Assembly: GCF_001570425.1 (NCBI RefSeq)
Contig: NZ_BCSX01000064.1
Span: forward strand, 124,001 to 188,000
DNA from: Mycolicibacterium brisbanense
GTDB lineage: Bacteria; Actinomycetota; Actinomycetes; Mycobacteriales; Mycobacteriaceae
Reading direction: 5' to 3'
Length of the DNA: 64,000 bases
The notes under the pieces were generated by a model. It did no database searches and was not told the origin of the DNA. It saw nothing but the letters and a program-made list of their open reading frames with translations. The position numbers and the translations under genes are program-made. Of this stretch, positions 23,245 to 32,723 are shown piece after piece. The first letter of the stretch is position 1; each line of letters opens with the position of its first letter.

Positions 23245-25235
23245 CCGTGGCTGCGCGCGAACTCGGGACTCACGGGAGCGCCGGCTTGTTCGGGGACGAC
23301 GAGCACGGGCGTGGAGGAGTGCGCGACGACTGAGGCGGCGACGCTGCCCTCGAAATGTCCGAGCCAGCCGCTGCGCCGATGTGGGCCGATCACGATCAGG
23401 CTGGCATGGTGGCGGTCGGCGGCCTGGATGATGCCCTTCCACGTCGGCGCCGCTTCGATCGCCACGCTGCGTGCTGAGAATCCGGCCGCGTCGGCAAGGC
23501 GCGCTCCGTGGGCGGCGGTCTGTTCGGCGGCCCTTCGCACCTCGGCGGCCTGGTCGGCGTCGAAATGCCCGGCCCCGGTGGGGATGAAGCCCACGTCGAC
23601 GGGCTGCCACACGCAGACCACAACTGCATCCCGCAGCGCCGACAACTGGGCTGCGGCTTGCCGGATCGCGCATGCCGCACGCTCGGAGCCGTCGTACGCG
23701 AACAGCACCGGACCGTTGGAAGTCGAGGCACCGTCCGGCTCGGGCGCCAACACGGGCGCACGTTCGGTGACGACGGGCGAATGCAGGTTACGACGGATCC
23801 GGGCGAGAAGCGGCGGCGAATACCAGGCCGGAGAGTCACCGTCGAGGAACCTGTTGAGGTCCGGGGCCTGGGGCCGGGCTCCGCTGAGCGCGTAGACGAC
23901 AACCCCGAAGGCCGCACCACCGACAGCGAGCCAGAATCCGATCCACAGTGCGTCGTCGGTTCCTTGGGTCAAACCGCCCGAGGCTGACGCCGCGAAATAC
24001 GCGAAGATCGGGGCGACCATGAAAGCGGCGACAGCACGCAACAATTCGATGATCGCGAACACGCGTTGCAGGCTGTTGGACTGCAGCGAGAAGCCTGCGA
24101 CAAACAATGCCGGGGCAACCGTGGCGCCCAACGCGAGCCCGGTCAAAGCCGACGCGACCAGCGCCAGCGGCTGATTGGCGGGCAGCGCCATCCGGAACAG
24201 CAAGATCCCGGCGGCGAGCAAGGCCATGCCCACCAGCGGCAGGTAGTGCATCGCCTTGCGCGATATGACGAATCCGAACACAAACGCCATGACGACGGCT
24301 CCGCCCAGTTCGGGCAGATAGATCAGCCCGACCTGCACCGGGCTGAACGTCTGGAGGAAGACCTCGGCGGTCAGCGCGGTGGCCGCCACCGATGCGGCCG
24401 CGGCGAACAGTGCGACTCCGACGCCCGCGACCGGGATCGAACTGGTGAGCATCGTCCGGATCGTCAGCAATGGCCGGCGGGCCCGGAACTGATAGACGAT
24501 CAAGACCACGATCAACGCCAGCCCGCCCAGCATCGGTGCGCTCACCGCCAAGTCGGCGAAACCATGGCTGGTCAGCTGCGACGCGCCGACGAAGGCCGCA
24601 GCACAGCCGACCGAGGCCAGGCCGATAGCCGTCAGGTCGCGCGGCGCATCGAGATCGGCAGGCGGCGCGTCTTCGAACGTCAAGGCGGCCATCACCAGAG
24701 CCACCAGAGCGATCGCGGCGATGATCCAGAACAGTGGCCGCCAGGCGTGGGATTCGGCCTGAACACCACCGATGAACGGGCCGAGCGCCACCGCCCCGAA
24801 CACGCACATGTTCATGATCACGGCGGTATGCCGGAGGTTCTCCCTCGGGAACCCGATGGTCAGCGGGGGCGCCGCGGCGATCAGCAGCATGCTGGTGGCC
24901 AGACCTTGCAATACGTGCCCGCAGATGAGCATGCCGCCGTTCTGCGCCGCCGCGGCTGTCACCGAACCCACGACGAGCAGCACCGCATACACGAGCATCA
25001 TTCGGCGCTGGGGCAGGTGCTGAGCGAACTGGACCGCCAGGACCGTCCCCACGGCGTACGCGGCGTTACCCAGGCCCGAACTCAGGCTCATGGCCTGCGC
25101 CGACATGTGCAGTTGCTCGGAAATGATGGGCACCAGCGGATCCATCGCCGCCGACAACGCCAGATAGGGGATCAGTGCCAGGGTGACCATCGCGGCCACC
25201 GCGGGATAGCGCCCCGCCAGCGGACCCTGACGCAT
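23241..25235 (-). CDS. MFS transporter fused to a C-terminal universal stress protein domain
   Basis: 664 residues. The first about 480 residues are a major facilitator with 12-14 helices (PLVPIISEQLHMSAQAMSL, LICGHVLQGLATSM, GAVALGPFIGGVQAES), drug-exporter-like. After a cytosolic linker with ARIRRNLHSPVVTERAP comes a USP domain of about 140 residues: VLFAYDGSERAACAIRQAA at its start and LIVIGPHRRSGWLGHFEGSV near its end. The ATP-binding G-2x-G-9x-G(S/T) motif is only partly kept (IGPHR...FEGS). The stop overlaps the convergent ohrR end by four bases. The fusion suggests transport regulated by nucleotide or stress state (inference). Confidence 0.88.
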   Translation of the reverse strand: MRQGPLAGRYPAVAAMVTLALIPYLALSAAMDPLVPIISEQLHMSAQAMSLSSGLGNAAYAVGTVLAVQFAQHLPQRRMMLVYAVLLVVGSVTAAAAQNGGMLICGHVLQGLATSMLLIAAAPPLTIGFPRENLRHTAVIMNMCVFGAVALGPFIGGVQAESHAWRPLFWIIAAIALVALVMAALTFEDAPPADLDAPRDLTAIGLASVGCAAAFVGASQLTSHGFADLAVSAPMLGGLALIVVLIVYQFRARRPLLTIRTMLTSSIPVAGVGVALFAAAASVAATALTAEVFLQTFSPVQVGLIYLPELGGAVVMAFVFGFVISRKAMHYLPLVGMALLAAGILLFRMALPANQPLALVASALTGLALGATVAPALFVAGFSLQSNSLQRVFAIIELLRAVAAFMVAPIFAYFAASASGGLTQGTDDALWIGFWLAVGGAAFGVVVYALSGARPQAPDLNRFLDGDSPAWYSPPLLARIRRNLHSPVVTERAPVLAPEPDGASTSNGPVLFAYDGSERAACAIRQAAAQLSALRDAVVVCVWQPVDVGFIPTGAGHFDADQAAEVRRAAEQTAAHGARLADAAGFSARSVAIEAAPTWKGIIQAADRHHASLIVIGPHRRSGWLGHFEGSVAASVVAHSSTPVLVVPEQAGAPVSPEFARSHG

Positions 25236-25375
25236 CAGCCGAGCCCGTCCGTGTCTGTCGTCTGGCGAGGTCGCACCGGGCGCAAGCAGTCAGCAGTCGG
25301 GTTCGGTTTACACACGACCCCGTGGAACCGATTGGGGTGCCCGATTTATTCCCGTGTGGTGCGGATCACGCGCAG

Positions 25376-26401
25376 TTACGGGTCGAGCCTGATCTTCAGG
25401 TGCTCGCCGGAGCGGGCGAACGCTGCCGCGTAGCCGTCGGCCGCCGCGTCCAGCGGGAAGGATGTGGTGAAGATGCCGTCCAGGTCGAGACGGCCGGCCT
25501 GCAGCAGCGGCACCAGCTCAGGCCAGGTCTGTTGCACCGGAGCGGTCGTCAGTCGGATGGTGAGGCTACGAATCAGGCAGGCCAGCGCCGGCATCGGATA
25601 CGGCTGCAGATCATGCACGCCGACGATCGAGACCGTGCCACCGGTGCGCACCGACTCGATCGCATCGTTGATCGAGGCGTCGGAGCCGACGGCGTCAATC
25701 ACCGCATCGGCGCCGAGACCGCCGGTGGCTTCCCGGACGGGTTGCGCCGACGGCGGTGTGACCCCGATCGCACCCCACGATTCCGCGCGCTCGCGCCGCG
25801 CCTTCACCGGGTCGACGGCGAAAACCCTTGCCGCACCCAGGGTTAGCGCGCTACGCACTGCACACATGCCGACCGCGCCCAGACCGATCACCGCGACGGT
25901 ACCGCCAATCGGGATGTCGGCCCGTTTGGCAGCGGCCCAGCCGGTGGCCAGATTATCGGTGAGCAGCAGGGCCTGCTCGGTGCTGATGCCGTCGGGCAGG
26001 GCAAGGAGCTGGAACTGCGCGGCGGGCACCGCGAGAAACTCGGCCTGCGCGCCGCCGAGGACACCGCTGCCGAAGATCTGCGGGCCGTGGACGCACCGGA
26101 TGGGATCGAGCGTGGCGCATCCCGCGCAGTGGCCGCAGCCGGCCACCGAGGACACCAGTACCCGGTCGCCGACGGCGAAAGTCGTGACGTCTGAACCCAG
26201 TTCGACGATCGTTCCCACGGCCTCGTGCCCGATGCCGACCGGTTCGAAGATCGGGTAGTGGCCCTCCAGGAAGTGCAGGTCAGAGCCGCAGATCGAGGCG
26301 GCGTCCACCTTGACGACGGCACCGTCGGGGCCGGGCAGCGCAGGATCGGGCCGCGTGACGACGCTGACCTGACCGGAGCTGTCGACGACCACTGCTCGCA
26401 T
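25376..26401 (-). CDS. zinc-dependent alcohol dehydrogenase (MDR superfamily)
   Basis: 341 residues. Catalytic zinc ligands: ICGSDLHFLEGHY (Cys) and GIGHEAVGTIVELG (His-Glu). The structural-zinc cysteines are in AGCGHCAGCATLDPIRC. NAD(P) fold: GGTVAVIGLGAVGMCAVRSA. Oxidises or reduces an alcohol/aldehyde. ATG 26401 lies two bases after the stop of the Baeyer-Villiger monooxygenase gene, so the two are co-transcribed and probably work in one ketone/alcohol catabolic route. Confidence 0.9.
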   Translation of the reverse strand: MRAVVVDSSGQVSVVTRPDPALPGPDGAVVKVDAASICGSDLHFLEGHYPIFEPVGIGHEAVGTIVELGSDVTTFAVGDRVLVSSVAGCGHCAGCATLDPIRCVHGPQIFGSGVLGGAQAEFLAVPAAQFQLLALPDGISTEQALLLTDNLATGWAAAKRADIPIGGTVAVIGLGAVGMCAVRSALTLGAARVFAVDPVKARRERAESWGAIGVTPPSAQPVREATGGLGADAVIDAVGSDASINDAIESVRTGGTVSIVGVHDLQPYPMPALACLIRSLTIRLTTAPVQQTWPELVPLLQAGRLDLDGIFTTSFPLDAAADGYAAAFARSGEHLKIRLDP

Positions 26402-26403
26402 AC

Positions 26404-28326
26404 TCACGCCTCCTGAAACTTGTAGTCCGACCACACGGGTTCGTCGATGGCGCAACGGTATTCGCTGAGCCGCCAGGGGCTCACGGTGTGGATCTCGCCG
26501 TCGGCGTTCTTGAAATACGAGTGCTTGATCGACGGATGCGCCCACACGGTCCGCCGGATGGCCTGCTGTGACCGCTCGTGCCAGGCGCGGGTGGGCTCGG
26601 GCAGCGGCTCCATGGCCCGCATGCCGTTGTTGACCAGATGGGCCAGGCACTGGTCGATGTAGTGCATCTGCAACTCGGAGTTGAGTATCAGGCTGCCGCC
26701 GTGCGCGAGGTGGGTCCCCGGCCCGTACGTCATGAAGAAGTTGGGGAAGCCGGGGACCGTGATACCGCGGTAAGCATACGGGCGCTGACCCCACACCTCG
26801 TGCAGATCGATACCGTCACGGCCGGTGATGGTCATCGGGAACAACACCTCGGTGGCCCGAAAACCGGTGGCGTACACGATGATATCGGCGTCACGTGTCG
26901 TTCCGTCTGTGGTGACGACCCCGCTCGGCGTGATCTTCTCGATCGGGGTGCGCACCAGCTCGACGTTGTCGCGCTTGAGCGTGCTCAGCCAGCTGCCGTT
27001 GTCCTGCAGGGTGCGCTTGCCGGTGGCCGGATAGTCGGGCAGCACCTTGGCCAGCAGAGCGGGGTCGTCGCCGACCTGGGTGGTGATCCAGTCGGTGAAC
27101 ATCACCCGGGCGATGGCGTTGATGTCGCTGACCGCGTTGTCCTGATCGGTGTAGTCCGGGTCAACCCGCGCGGCGTCGAGACCTTTGTCGGCGCCGGGCC
27201 ACATCAGCAGGAACCGGTACCAGCGACCGTAATACGGCAGATGCTCCATCGTCCAGCGGACGCCGTCGCCGACCGGTTCGTGGTACATCGGGTTCGGGAA
27301 CATCCATTGCGCCGTGCGCTGGAACACCGTGAGGTGGGCGACCTGGTGTGCGATGGCCGGCGCGATCTGAAAACCGCTGGCGCCCGCGCCGATCAGCGCG
27401 ACCCGCCTACCCGTGAGGTCGACGTCGTGATCCCAGGCCGCGGAGTGAAACGACGGGCCGTTGAACGTTGCCGCGCCTGGGAATTGGGGTAGGTAGGGTC
27501 GGTTCAGCTGGCCGACGGCGGTGATCACCGCGTTGCCTTTCAGCGTCTCGGTGCCGTCGGGCGTCCGGACGGTGACATTCCACATCTCGCCGTCCCAGGC
27601 AGCGGACACCACCTCGGTGTTCCACCGGATGTGCGGACTCAGTTCGTGGCGGGCCACCACGTCTTGGAAGTACTGACGCAGCTCGGGCTGCTCGGCGAAG
27701 AAATGGTCCCAGCGATTGCTGGGTTCGAAGCTGTAGCAGTAGAAATGATTGGCGACGTCCACCCGGGCGCCGGGATAGCTGTTCTCCCACCACGTTCCGC
27801 CGGGGCCGGCGTTCTTCTCCACGATGGTGAACGGCAGGCCGGCCTGCTTGAGCCGGATGCCGGCCAGCACGCCCGATTCTCCGCAGCCGACGACGATGAC
27901 GTGAAAGTCCTTGACCCGCTGCGGATCCAGACGGGCAGGCCGTCGCGGGTCGGCACCCTCAAGATCGAGCTCCTCGAGAACCAGAGGCAGGTTGTCGGCG
28001 TCGACCGGCTCGCAGGCCGCCCAGTCGAGCATCTCCCGGACCAGGTCGTCGGGCAGTGGATCAGGGACGGGGCAGCCGCGGTCGCGATAGTCGGCGATCA
28101 CCGGCAGCGCCTCGGCGCGGGCGCGGGCCTTGTCCTCTTCGCTCATGAAGCCCTGGACTTCGTTGAGGAACAAGCCGGCCTGTTTGAAGTCGCGGATGAA
28201 GCGCGGGTCGCCGGTGAGGTGCACCAGCGACAGCAGCAGTGTCGGAATGCTGACCTGCTCGAGCGCGGCAGCGATGTCGGCCGTCGGGGTCGTGAAGGGC
28301 CGGCCGGCATGGAAGCTTCGCGTCAC
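26404..28326 (-). CDS. Baeyer-Villiger flavin monooxygenase (HAPMO-like)
   Basis: 640 residues. FAD- and NADPH-dependent insertion of oxygen next to a ketone to give an ester or lactone. Motifs: FAD fold VIVVGCGESGVLAGIRLKQ (about residue 145), type I BVMO fingerprint FxGxxxHxxxW as FNGPSFHSAAWD, and second dinucleotide fold VALIGAGASGFQIAPAI. The N-terminal extension of about 140 residues before the FAD motif and the total length match 4-hydroxyacetophenone monooxygenase-type enzymes. GTG start at 28326 with a weak ribosome binding site. Followed after two bases by an alcohol dehydrogenase gene. Substrate unknown. Confidence 0.9.
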   Translation of the reverse strand: MTRSFHAGRPFTTPTADIAAALEQVSIPTLLLSLVHLTGDPRFIRDFKQAGLFLNEVQGFMSEEDKARARAEALPVIADYRDRGCPVPDPLPDDLVREMLDWAACEPVDADNLPLVLEELDLEGADPRRPARLDPQRVKDFHVIVVGCGESGVLAGIRLKQAGLPFTIVEKNAGPGGTWWENSYPGARVDVANHFYCYSFEPSNRWDHFFAEQPELRQYFQDVVARHELSPHIRWNTEVVSAAWDGEMWNVTVRTPDGTETLKGNAVITAVGQLNRPYLPQFPGAATFNGPSFHSAAWDHDVDLTGRRVALIGAGASGFQIAPAIAHQVAHLTVFQRTAQWMFPNPMYHEPVGDGVRWTMEHLPYYGRWYRFLLMWPGADKGLDAARVDPDYTDQDNAVSDINAIARVMFTDWITTQVGDDPALLAKVLPDYPATGKRTLQDNGSWLSTLKRDNVELVRTPIEKITPSGVVTTDGTTRDADIIVYATGFRATEVLFPMTITGRDGIDLHEVWGQRPYAYRGITVPGFPNFFMTYGPGTHLAHGGSLILNSELQMHYIDQCLAHLVNNGMRAMEPLPEPTRAWHERSQQAIRRTVWAHPSIKHSYFKNADGEIHTVSPWRLSEYRCAIDEPVWSDYKFQEA

Positions 28327-28334
28327 GGCGAGTT

Positions 28335-28353
28335 ACGCTACTGCTCGTAGCGT
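28335..28353. promoter_or_regulatory. inverted repeat upstream of the BVMO gene
   Basis: ACGCTAC, five bases (TGCTC), GTAGCGT: perfect 7-bp arms nine bases before the GTG of the monooxygenase gene. Possible operator of an unlinked TetR- or GntR-type repressor. Inference only. Confidence 0.35.
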
Positions 28354-28624
28354 TATGGGACAAGGGGTAATGCGGTCGTGGTCTGTCCCGCGTCCGTCCA
28401 GCGTTTGCCCTGCCGTCGGCCCGGCGTCACCGTCTCCACCGCCGAAGGTGACGCAAAAACGATTGATTGCTGCCAACCGGCGGTCAATTTCTGCCAGCGG
28501 AATTAAGCCGCTGAGCACTGCGTTGAGGCAGTCAGACCGGCGAGGAATCCCCCAAACCGGTGGACCGACATCCGAACCGCGACATCACCGCCACGGCTCG
28601 AACTCTGAAGAGAAGGGCTTCGAA

Positions 28625-28792
28625 ATGAAGAAGTTTGGATTTGCCAGCGCCATCGTTGCCGGCTTTGCGACCGCGGTCTTCGGCTTGGCTGCGCCTGCTC
28701 AGGCCGATGTCACCCACAACCAGTGGGTCCACGACATTCAGCATCAGGCCACCGTCGGCAGCGTCACCTCCGTATTCGGCGACGGCCGCTGA
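28625..28792 (+). CDS. very small secreted peptide, hypothetical
   Basis: 55 residues: MKKFGFASAIVAGFATAV is the start of a signal peptide ending AAPAQA|DVTHNQW, leaving a mature peptide of about 27 residues (DVTHNQWVHDIQ, then VGSVTSVFGDGR). ATG 28625 follows GAGAAGGG. Immediately followed by a textbook intrinsic terminator, so it is a monocistronic transcript. Family resembles short exported mycobacterial peptides; function unknown. Confidence 0.75.
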   Translation: MKKFGFASAIVAGFATAVFGLAAPAQADVTHNQWVHDIQHQATVGSVTSVFGDGR

Positions 28793-28805
28793 CCCACGAC
28801 ACACG

Positions 28806-28839
28806 GGAGGGGCACCCACGCCGGGTGCCCCTCCTTTTT
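28806..28839 (+). terminator. intrinsic terminator after the small secreted peptide gene
   Basis: GGAGGGGCACCC (28806-28817), loop ACGCC, GGGTGCCCCTCC (28823-28834), then five T (28835-28839). A perfect 12-bp GC-rich stem with a U-tract is uncommon in mycobacteria and indicates a strongly insulated, probably highly expressed transcript. Confidence 0.93.
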
Positions 28840-29082
28840 GCGTCGGCCACCCGTCCTAGGGCCACTCTTGGCGAACCGGCTGAACCAGCAAAGCTGGCAA
28901 TTGTCTGCTCGCATCAGCGACGCCCACCTAATGCGTCAGCGGGGTGCGACGTACACGGATCTTGGCTGTTCTCCGCATTGCATTCGACACGCGGAAGACG
29001 TGCATCGATGGCGGTACGATCGGATCACACGAGAAGGGCAAAGGCGCGCCTTGTCGAATGTCGTTTTTCGTAGGGGATTGTC

Positions 29083-29268
29083 ATGACGGATGAGCTGTTT
29101 TCCGGCTTCAGTGATGCGGGGTGGGACGAGGCGCCCTGGGATGCCGAGCCCACGTTCTCGCCCGAGGAGATGCAGATCCTATTGAACCCAGCGCTTTCGA
29201 TCGCTGAAGCGGCTGACCGCATCGGATGTGCCCAACACGATGTTGCCCGACTTCGCAACGCCGGCTGA
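29083..29268 (+). CDS. small acidic protein with helix-turn-helix-like C-terminus, hypothetical
   Basis: 61 residues. The N-terminal half is acidic and aromatic (FSGFSDAGWDEAPWDAEPTF); the C-terminal half LSIAEAADRIGCAQHDVARL reads as a helix-turn-helix. ATG 29083 is preceded by TAGGGGATTGTC. Could be a small DNA-binding or adaptor protein. No neighbour gives a clear context. Confidence 0.6.
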   Translation: MTDELFSGFSDAGWDEAPWDAEPTFSPEEMQILLNPALSIAEAADRIGCAQHDVARLRNAG

Positions 29269-29393
29269 CACTTTGAGGTGATCTCGCTCCTCCTGAGGCG
29301 GGTTGCGGGATTATGCGGTTGCTCCGCTGGATTCGCGCGGCTCTCGGATCACCCTGGCCCACGCGTGTAGGCAAGAGCCTCGACCTGTCTCGG

Positions 29394-30164
29394 CTACCTG
29401 AACATGCGCGACGGCGGTATTCCGAACTCGGCGGTAAACGCCGCGGTGAAGGCTGCCGGTGTCGCATACCCGAGGTGACTCGCCACCTCGGTGACGGTGG
29501 CTCCGCGGAGCAGTGGTACGGCGGCGAGCAATCGCGCACGTCGGCGCCACGCGGCGGGGCTGATCCCCAATTCGGAGCGGAACCGACGGGTGAAGGCTCT
29601 TTCGCCGAGATTCACGCGTGCGGCCCACTGCGCGTTGCCAATTCGTACGTCCGGTGCGCTGAGGTAATCGCGGCACAGTGCGGCGAGATCCGGTGCACTT
29701 GGGAGTGCCACATGGAGCGCGACGGGCGTCAGCGCCGCGATCTCGTGCAACAGTAGTGTGGTGACCGCGCCCTCGCGTCCGGACGTGTCGTAGTCGGCGT
29801 CGAATTCCGCTGCAACCAAGAGCAATTCACGCAGCAGCGGTGTCACTTCCACGACCATGCATCTGTGCGGCCACCACGGCACTGCTTCAGGTTCGATGTA
29901 GAGACTGCGCGTACTTACCTCCCGGGTGCGCATCAGGTGCTGAACGCCCGGCGGTATCAACACCCCGAGGTCGGTCGGCACCGTCCAGGTGCCGTCGCGT
30001 GTTTCGACCACCATCACGCCGGTCGCGCTGTGTAGGAATTGGGCACGCCGATGTGAATGCCAGTCCAGTACGAAACCGTCGGGATAGTCGGTACCGACCG
30101 GCAGTACCGCCCGCGGTACGTCGTCCACATCATCGGCTGCGACATTGCGCACGCCGCCCAGCAT
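29394..30164 (-). CDS. AraC-family transcriptional regulator with cupin sensor domain
   Basis: 256 residues. The N-terminal cupin-like sensor has DWHSHRRAQFLHSATGVM and LGVLIPPGVQHLM; the C-terminal double helix-turn-helix has WAARVNLGERAFTRRFRSEL and ATVTEVASHLGYATPAAFTA. This is the subfamily that often controls a neighbouring divergent transporter. The TauE/SafE permease gene starts 72 bp away on the other strand and is the likely target. Confidence 0.9.
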   Translation of the reverse strand: MLGGVRNVAADDVDDVPRAVLPVGTDYPDGFVLDWHSHRRAQFLHSATGVMVVETRDGTWTVPTDLGVLIPPGVQHLMRTREVSTRSLYIEPEAVPWWPHRCMVVEVTPLLRELLLVAAEFDADYDTSGREGAVTTLLLHEIAALTPVALHVALPSAPDLAALCRDYLSAPDVRIGNAQWAARVNLGERAFTRRFRSELGISPAAWRRRARLLAAVPLLRGATVTEVASHLGYATPAAFTAAFTAEFGIPPSRMFR

Positions 30165-30236
30165 ACGTCCGAAACTCGAAGATTGTTCGCCGACTATCGA
30201 TTGTCGGCGGATGGCCGCAGACGGTTGTCTGAGACC

Positions 30237-30986
30237 GTGACTTTCGCAATCCTGGTCTCGATCGGCGTGGTCTCGGGAATCACGACCGTGTTGTTCGGCT
30301 TCGGGGGCGGCTTTGTCACCGTCCCCGTCATCGTGTGGGCCGACGCCGCAGCCGGCCCGGACGCGATGCGCATCGCGGTCGCAACATCGGCTGTGGTGGT
30401 TTTCGCCTCATCGGCGATCGCCACCGTATCGACCCGCCGCGACATCCTTTCCGGCCTTCGCGGTGGCGGTGCTCTGCTGCTGTTGCTGGGGGTGGGTGGG
30501 GCGCTCGGTGGCGTGGCGGCCCGGTGCGCCCCGGCCGTCGTCGGGCAGTGGGGTTTCGTGATCTACCTCGGCGGCACACTCGTCGATGCCGTCAGACGGC
30601 CGGGCTTCCTGCGACCTGTCGGCGAGTGCGCCGAACCTCGCAGAATCCCAGCGGCATATGGGATTCCGATTGGCACCGTGGCAGCGTTTCTCGGCGTAGG
30701 TGGCAGTGTGCTCACGGTCCCCCTGATGCGTCGGGCCGGTCACTCCATGGAGTCGGCGACGGCTCTGGCCAATCCGATGACGCTGGCCATCACCGCGTTC
30801 GCGGTCGTGCCGCTGATCGCCTCGGTCGACGTGACGGCTGCGGCGGCACTGCTGCTCGGTGCCACCCCGGTCGTAGTCATCGTGCGGCGCTGCAGGCTCA
30901 CGATGCCTGACCGCGTCCATGCCGTGACCTATCTTGGGCTGATCGCGACGGTGACCGTCGCGATGACACTGGCCGCGCTCAGTTAA
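30237..30986 (+). CDS. TauE/SafE-family sulfite/organosulfonate-type permease
   Basis: 249-residue membrane protein with about eight helices. Typical repeats: VSGITTVLFGFGGGFVTVPV in the N-half and AAFLGVGGSVLTVPLMRRAG in the C-half. Such proteins export sulfite, sulfoacetate or related anions. GTG 30237 (VTFAILVSIG) is the likely start; the longer frame upstream overlaps the divergent araC-type gene. The divergent AraC regulator probably controls it. Confidence 0.85.
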   Translation: MTFAILVSIGVVSGITTVLFGFGGGFVTVPVIVWADAAAGPDAMRIAVATSAVVVFASSAIATVSTRRDILSGLRGGGALLLLLGVGGALGGVAARCAPAVVGQWGFVIYLGGTLVDAVRRPGFLRPVGECAEPRRIPAAYGIPIGTVAAFLGVGGSVLTVPLMRRAGHSMESATALANPMTLAITAFAVVPLIASVDVTAAAALLLGATPVVVIVRRCRLTMPDRVHAVTYLGLIATVTVAMTLAALS

Positions 30987-31004
30987 CCCTCGGCCAATAT
31001 TGGG

Positions 31005-31886
31005 CTACGGGCGACCCTCAACCCAATCTTCGTAGAACGGCGGCATTTCGGAGGCCCTACCGATGAACTGCGCGGGGCGCTTCTCCAGGAAGGCCTGCAC
31101 GCCGTCGTGGCCGTCACCGATGCTGGTGTAGAACATCGCCAGCGAGTCCACCCGGTGAGCGTCGACCGGGTGTGGCTCGGCCGAATTGCGGTAGAGCATC
31201 TGCCGCATGAGTGCCACCGATACCGGCGAGCGGTCGCGCGTCCACGCATCGGCCAGTGCCCGTGCCTCGGTGAGCAGGGCATCCGGTTCGTGAACTGCCT
31301 GCACCAGCCCGATCTCGCGGGCCGCGTCGGCGGCGAGAATGTCGGAGCGGTACACCAGGTCCAAAGCCGTTGGCATACCGACGATCCGGGGCAGGAACCA
31401 GGTTGAACACGCCTCCGGGGTGATACCGAGCTTCCCGAAGACCAGTCCGAAGCGAGCCTTGGTCGACATCAACCGCGCGTCCATGGCCAGGGTCATCGTC
31501 GCGCCGATACCCACGGCGGCACCGTTGATGGCGGCGATCACCGGCTTGCGGCAGGCATAGATCGCGAGCGTCACCCGGCCGCCCGTATCGCGGACCCTCC
31601 GTAGCGCAGGGTTGTCGAGATCGGCCATGTCGGCCAACGTCGGTGACTTCGACTCGTCGAGGCCGAACACGTTGCCCTCACTCGACAAGTCCATTCCGGC
31701 GCAGAACGCCCGCCCCTCGCCGGTCACGATGACGGCACGGACCGCGTCGTCATCGTTGACTGCGATGAAGGTGTGCTCCAGTTCGTCGGCCATCTCGACG
31801 GTGAAGGCGTTGAGGTTGTCCGGGCGGTCGAGAATGACGGTGAGGATGCCGTCGCTGAGCTCGTGCCGGATGGTCGTGAAATCCAC
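31005..31886 (-). CDS. enoyl-CoA hydratase/isomerase family protein (crotonase)
   Basis: 293 residues. Oxyanion-hole motifs: AFCAGMDLSS and INGAAVGIGATMTLAMDARL. The usual first glutamate after the GIGA motif region is replaced by the segment GKLGITPEACSTWFLPRIVG, which keeps the second conserved Glu (PEA). Long insert EGNVFGLDESKSPTLADMAD between the two motifs. Acts on acyl-CoA in fatty acid or related catabolism. GTG 31886 follows GAGGAGGAACATCC, a strong ribosome binding site. Standalone. Confidence 0.85.
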   Translation of the reverse strand: MDFTTIRHELSDGILTVILDRPDNLNAFTVEMADELEHTFIAVNDDDAVRAVIVTGEGRAFCAGMDLSSEGNVFGLDESKSPTLADMADLDNPALRRVRDTGGRVTLAIYACRKPVIAAINGAAVGIGATMTLAMDARLMSTKARFGLVFGKLGITPEACSTWFLPRIVGMPTALDLVYRSDILAADAAREIGLVQAVHEPDALLTEARALADAWTRDRSPVSVALMRQMLYRNSAEPHPVDAHRVDSLAMFYTSIGDGHDGVQAFLEKRPAQFIGRASEMPPFYEDWVEGRP

Positions 31887-31966
31887 GGATGTTCCTCCTC
31901 GGGGGTCGGTTGATACCCAGCTTGCCCAAGGAGCGGTTCAGCGCGTCGGCGACCCCCGCGGTTGAC

Positions 31967-32566
31967 TCAGGACACCACCATCCACACGCCCAGTGCTGCC
32001 ATGGTGACGGCGATGACGCCATCGAGGACTCTCCACGTCAACGGTGTCGCGAACAGCCCGGCCAACCGGCGGGCGCCCAACCCGAGGCTGACGAACCAGA
32101 CCCCACTGGCCGCGACGGCGCCTGCGCCGAAAAGCCAACGCTGCTCGTGTTGTTCATTCGCCAGCGAGCCGAGCAGAACCACGGTGTCGAGATAGACGTG
32201 GGGGTTGAGCCATGTCAGTGCAGCACACGTGATGAGCACCTCGGCCAAGCGGGCCGGCGCCTTCTCCGACGGGTTGAGCGCCGACGGCCGGTACGCCCGC
32301 TTGGCGGCCAACGCGGCGTATCCGAGCAGGAACGCTGCGCCACCGAACTTGGCGACCATCACGGCATCGGGGTGAGCGGTGATCAACGCGCCGACGCCGG
32401 CGATGCCGGCCGCGATGAGGATCAGGTCCGAGATCGCGCACACCGCGATGACCGGGACGACGTGCTCACCAAGGATTCCCTGACGCAACACGAAAGCGTT
32501 CTGCGCGCCGATCGCCGCGATGAGCGTCATTGCGGTCAGAAAACCGATCAGAACGGGGGAGGCCAT
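31967..32566 (-). CDS. LysE/ArgO-type amino acid exporter
   Basis: 199 residues with about six helices. Signature: LIAAIGAQNAFVLRQGILGE at the N-terminus and LTWLNPHVYLDTVVLLGS in the middle, both typical of LysE/ArgO exporters for lysine and arginine. The usual divergent LysG/ArgP LysR-type regulator is not next to it. Confidence 0.9.
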   Translation of the reverse strand: MASPVLIGFLTAMTLIAAIGAQNAFVLRQGILGEHVVPVIAVCAISDLILIAAGIAGVGALITAHPDAVMVAKFGGAAFLLGYAALAAKRAYRPSALNPSEKAPARLAEVLITCAALTWLNPHVYLDTVVLLGSLANEQHEQRWLFGAGAVAASGVWFVSLGLGARRLAGLFATPLTWRVLDGVIAVTMAALGVWMVVS

Positions 32567-32723
32567 GCATACGAAGGTATGGCTACCGACTGATTCAGTA
32601 CAGCTAATGTTTCTTCGGTGGCATTAGAGGGGCTTATCCCAGGCACTAGATGAAAGTGTGTCACCGAGCTGATGAGGTGGTCACGAGGATCGGCTTCTGT
32701 GGCAGCAGCTGAACCACGGTGTT

